Source: Brachynemurus nebulosus
Lineage: Eukaryota > Arthropoda > Insecta > Neuroptera > Myrmeleontidae
Length of the DNA stretch: 64,000 nt
Assembly (NCBI GenBank): GCA_035578155.1
Contig: JAPWDM010000016.1
Span: forward strand, 4,418,501-4,482,500
Direction of reading: 5' to 3'
The notes under the pieces are model-generated. The model saw nothing but the letters and a program-made list of their open reading frames with translations. It was not told where the DNA came from and ran no database searches. Position numbers and translations under genes: made by a program. The stretch's first letter is position 1, and the number at the start of each line of letters is the position of its first letter. This document shows, one piece after another, positions 26,513-64,000 of the stretch.

Positions 26513-27547
26513 CTATTTTGCTAAAATTCCTAGCTTATGTTTTGTTGATGAATTTTCCGGTAATGAAATAGCCCATTTTCTTAACGCTGTCAATAAAACT
26601 GAACTCATTACTAAAATAGCGCCACCAACAGAATAAAAATTGGGAACTTCTTGAAAGAAGAGAACTTGCCATATAAATGCAAATACGATATCACTAGATC
26701 GGGCAATTGCGACCGGTCCGGCATTCTCTAATTGTAACGCGACCGTTAATAATATTTGACCGGCGAAACTTAATAAAGCTAATAGTACAATTAACATACG
26801 ATCTGTACCACAGCGTGGCATACAAAGTGCATCAATCACCCAAGTAACAAATAGACATTGACATAGAGCAAATGCACCGAAATTTGTCATTATCACAGAG
26901 AAATGTATTCCTTTCAATGCTCGTAATAGTACGTACGCGCTTGCGCCAAAAAGTGTTGCAGAAAATGCTGCTATTGCTCCCCACATATCCGAATGTTTTT
27001 GTACGCTATCATCAAGCGGCGAAACATTATCACCAAATATTAATGGTGGTCGTGTAATCAGAACAACGCCAATAAGTGTTAATGTAACCGTTAATACATT
27101 AAAAAACCCACACGGCTCTTTTAAAAATAGTCGAGCAAAAATTGCGGTAAAAACGGGAACGGAAAATACAATCACCGAAGCGTCCGCTAATGGCATATGT
27201 CGAAATGCATAAAAACTTAACATTAGAGCAGCCGTTCCCGTAAACGATCTAAGTAACAACATGATACGTTTACCTTTCGGAAATAACGGTTCATTACTCC
27301 AAATTAGAATTGGAATTGCGGGCATTAAAACGCCGATGTATCGATAAGCTGCCAGTGCCATTGGGTGTACATCCACCATCCATTTTACTATCACCGAACA
27401 CAACGAGAAAAATAAGGAACTTAATGTAGCTAAAATTAATCCTAAGTACGGCCATCTACAACAAAATCGTTTCAGACGACTACTTTCACGATTTTCATTC
27501 ACTACTTCTTGATCGACCAGATGTTGCAGTTCTAAATGTTCACTCAT
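26513..27547 (-). CDS. SLC35G1: EamA-domain transporter, SLC35G1-like
   Basis: An intact 344-residue multi-pass membrane protein of the drug/metabolite transporter superfamily. After a hydrophilic N-terminus of about 32 residues there are about ten hydrophobic segments. They start with LGLILATLSSLFFSLCSVIV (about 36-55), fall into two EamA repeats (about 38-166 and 190-325) and end in a short polar tail. The segments MALAAYRYIGVL, RSFTGTAALMLSFYAFRHMP and LADASVIVFSVPVFTAIFA are typical of SLC35G family members. The substrate is not certain; vertebrate SLC35G1 has been linked to STIM1 and store-operated calcium entry. The start is the first ATG. A likely splice acceptor (TAATTGTAG|GGGATCATG) sits 6 bases before it, so a 5' UTR intron is probable. 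The whole coding sequence is one exon. The POLDIP2 gene diverges from it. Confidence 0.93.
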   Translation of the reverse strand: MSEHLELQHLVDQEVVNENRESSRLKRFCCRWPYLGLILATLSSLFFSLCSVIVKWMVDVHPMALAAYRYIGVLMPAIPILIWSNEPLFPKGKRIMLLLRSFTGTAALMLSFYAFRHMPLADASVIVFSVPVFTAIFARLFLKEPCGFFNVLTVTLTLIGVVLITRPPLIFGDNVSPLDDSVQKHSDMWGAIAAFSATLFGASAYVLLRALKGIHFSVIMTNFGAFALCQCLFVTWVIDALCMPRCGTDRMLIVLLALLSFAGQILLTVALQLENAGPVAIARSSDIVFAFIWQVLFFQEVPNFYSVGGAILVMSSVLLTALRKWAISLPENSSTKHKLGILAK

Positions 27548-27959
27548 GATCCCCTACAATTATTTTTATAAATCTTAATTATATAGAAATAAATGCCCAA
27601 GTTTATTTATCCAAATCATTTTTACTAACCAGTCAAAAGTTTTAATTCAAAATATTAATTCTGTCATTAGCAATTTATATTTTTCGAATTTTATTATTTG
27701 TGTCATCACATCATTTTTGACAGTTACTTAATTAAAAAAAAAAAATAATTTGTAAAATTTTAATAAATAATGGATTTCATCTTAAAATAAGATTTTTTTT
27801 AAAATGACTACCTTTTGAATTAATATTACTAAATTATTAAGTATTTACTTAATCCATTTAAAAAATATCTAGGTATTCCTCAAATTTTATTTTTTTATAA
27901 ATTCATTTTTTTACAATGCGCATGCATTTCTTATGTCATTTTTGGTTTTTCGTATTAAA
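27548..27959. promoter_or_regulatory. Shared head-to-head promoter region
   Basis: Only 412 bp separate the transporter start (minus) from the POLDIP2 start (plus). No transposon is recognisable in it, in contrast to the rest of the window. It probably holds both transcription starts and a 5' UTR intron acceptor for the transporter. No specific box could be assigned. Confidence 0.6.
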
Positions 27960-63155
<35,196 letters not shown>

Positions 63156-63353
63156 AAACCGATTTGAAATATTTAGTTTTTTTTTTTTTTCTGTATATAC
63201 ATTAATGTATTTATTTTGTCTTTGATATTAGATAATAATTAGAAAATATTTTCAGCTAGTCTTTTTAACAACTTCAATTTAATATTAATTCATCCGAATT
63301 TTCAATGAGAAAAATTTGTAACAAATACCTACATATAAATTTTTTTCTTATCA

Positions 63354-63359
63354 AATAAA
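63354..63359 (+). terminator. Candidate poly(A) signal of POLDIP2
   Basis: AATAAA within TTATCAAATAAACTTC, the first canonical hexamer after the stop. Confidence 0.55.
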
Positions 63360-63768
63360 CTTCTATTTTGAAATTTTATAGACTGACTTGATTTTCCTAT
63401 AAATATTATATTTCTGTAATTTTACTTTACGCCAATCTGACGTTCACTACCTCAGTCGGATAGTATTGGCTTCACCTATACTGCCATTAATCAAAGTATG
63501 AAGCTCTGTGGAGAAATAATGCGCCAAACCATCCCGTAAAAGTACCCTAGTATACTCACAGACAGGTGCGTCACACTCACAGATCACTATAAATCGAGTC
63601 TAAATACAAAATTGTGTGGTTCGTACTGGGCTATTCTGTGCCCTGTCACAGCTTAGGTGATCAGTCGTTCACAAGCTCTGCAAGAGTAACATGGATTGTT
63701 GAGTCATTGTTATCACAGTAGATACACAGTACGTATATGTGTACATACAGTAGGTACATAGTAGCAAT

Positions 63769-63770
<2 letters not shown>

Positions 63771-63842
<72 letters not shown>
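63771..63842. repeat. (CA)n microsatellite
   Basis: Thirty-six CA repeats, the only long dinucleotide tract in the window that is not TA. Confidence 0.98.
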
Positions 63843-63843
<1 letters not shown>

Positions 63844-64000
63844 CACATATACAAGCACAAACTCAGTGTATATACATGACATGTGAGTAGGAATTTTACG
63901 TCATTTTTTGGCGACGTTAGTTAGATGTTAGATTGTATGAGATAGCTAGTAATTATCTATAGAGAAAGCAACGACAACTGCAAATAACTCATTCTCATAA

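Larger units (their letters stand above)
63156..64000 (+). other. POLDIP2 3' UTR and downstream
   Basis: A likely AATAAA poly(A) signal lies at 63354-63359, about 200 bp past the stop. Beyond it are a (CA)n microsatellite and unassigned sequence. Confidence 0.55.

Noticed and set aside
26872..27057. Plus-strand 61-codon frame inside the transporter
   Set aside because: It is a shadow of the intact 344-codon minus-strand gene.
63661..63882. Cys-Val repeat frames on the minus strand over (CA)n
   Set aside because: Produced by the CA microsatellite; no homology or gene context.

Overview
The window is AT-rich animal nuclear DNA with intron-containing genes. It most resembles an insect, and possibly a hemipteran. 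That guess rests on the transposon mix (an IS630/Tc1-type DDE transposase of a kind common in sap-feeding bugs, hAT, PIF/Harbinger with a MADF fragment, pogo, mariner, RTE-like tails) and on the three conserved genes. Species cannot be told from the sequence.

Genes: (1) 5586-6275, plus strand: the last two coding exons of phosphatidylinositol 4-kinase alpha (PI4KA). Upstream exons are not visible, so they lie left of the window or in exons too short to see. (2) 26513-27547, minus strand: an intact one-exon EamA/SLC35G1-like membrane transporter. (3) 27960-63155, plus strand: a complete POLDIP2 (polymerase delta-interacting protein 2) gene. I assembled it from seven exons whose splice phases agree (1008 nt, 335 codons plus stop). 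Exons 1-4 lie within 0.8 kb; intron 4 is 21.1 kb and intron 6 is 12.8 kb. The transporter and POLDIP2 start 412 bp apart, head to head, so they probably share a promoter region.

Nearly everything else is transposable-element debris. Region 1-5.5 kb has two element families (here A and B) that recur inverted at 35.3-37.9 kb and 41.0-45.9 kb. Region 6.9-12.1 kb has a pogo element broken by a hAT, a hAT broken by a TA-flanked element, and a member of family F1 (ends CCGTGTGAG...). Region 13.3-17.3 kb is a complex of head-to-head palindromes centred on (TA)n. Region 20-26 kb holds terminal-inverted-repeat elements and a 2.3-kb hAT with 480-bp internal inverted arms. The two large POLDIP2 introns hold hAT, PIF/Harbinger, mariner, IS630, F1, RTE-like and foldback elements, many nested.

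The window's signature is some two dozen long (TA)n tracts. They abut the terminal repeats of several unrelated families or sit at the centre of inverted duplications. I see no operon, CRISPR array, rRNA or convincing tRNA. Exon and element boundaries were read by eye. No alignment or database search was run, and family names come from motif recognition.
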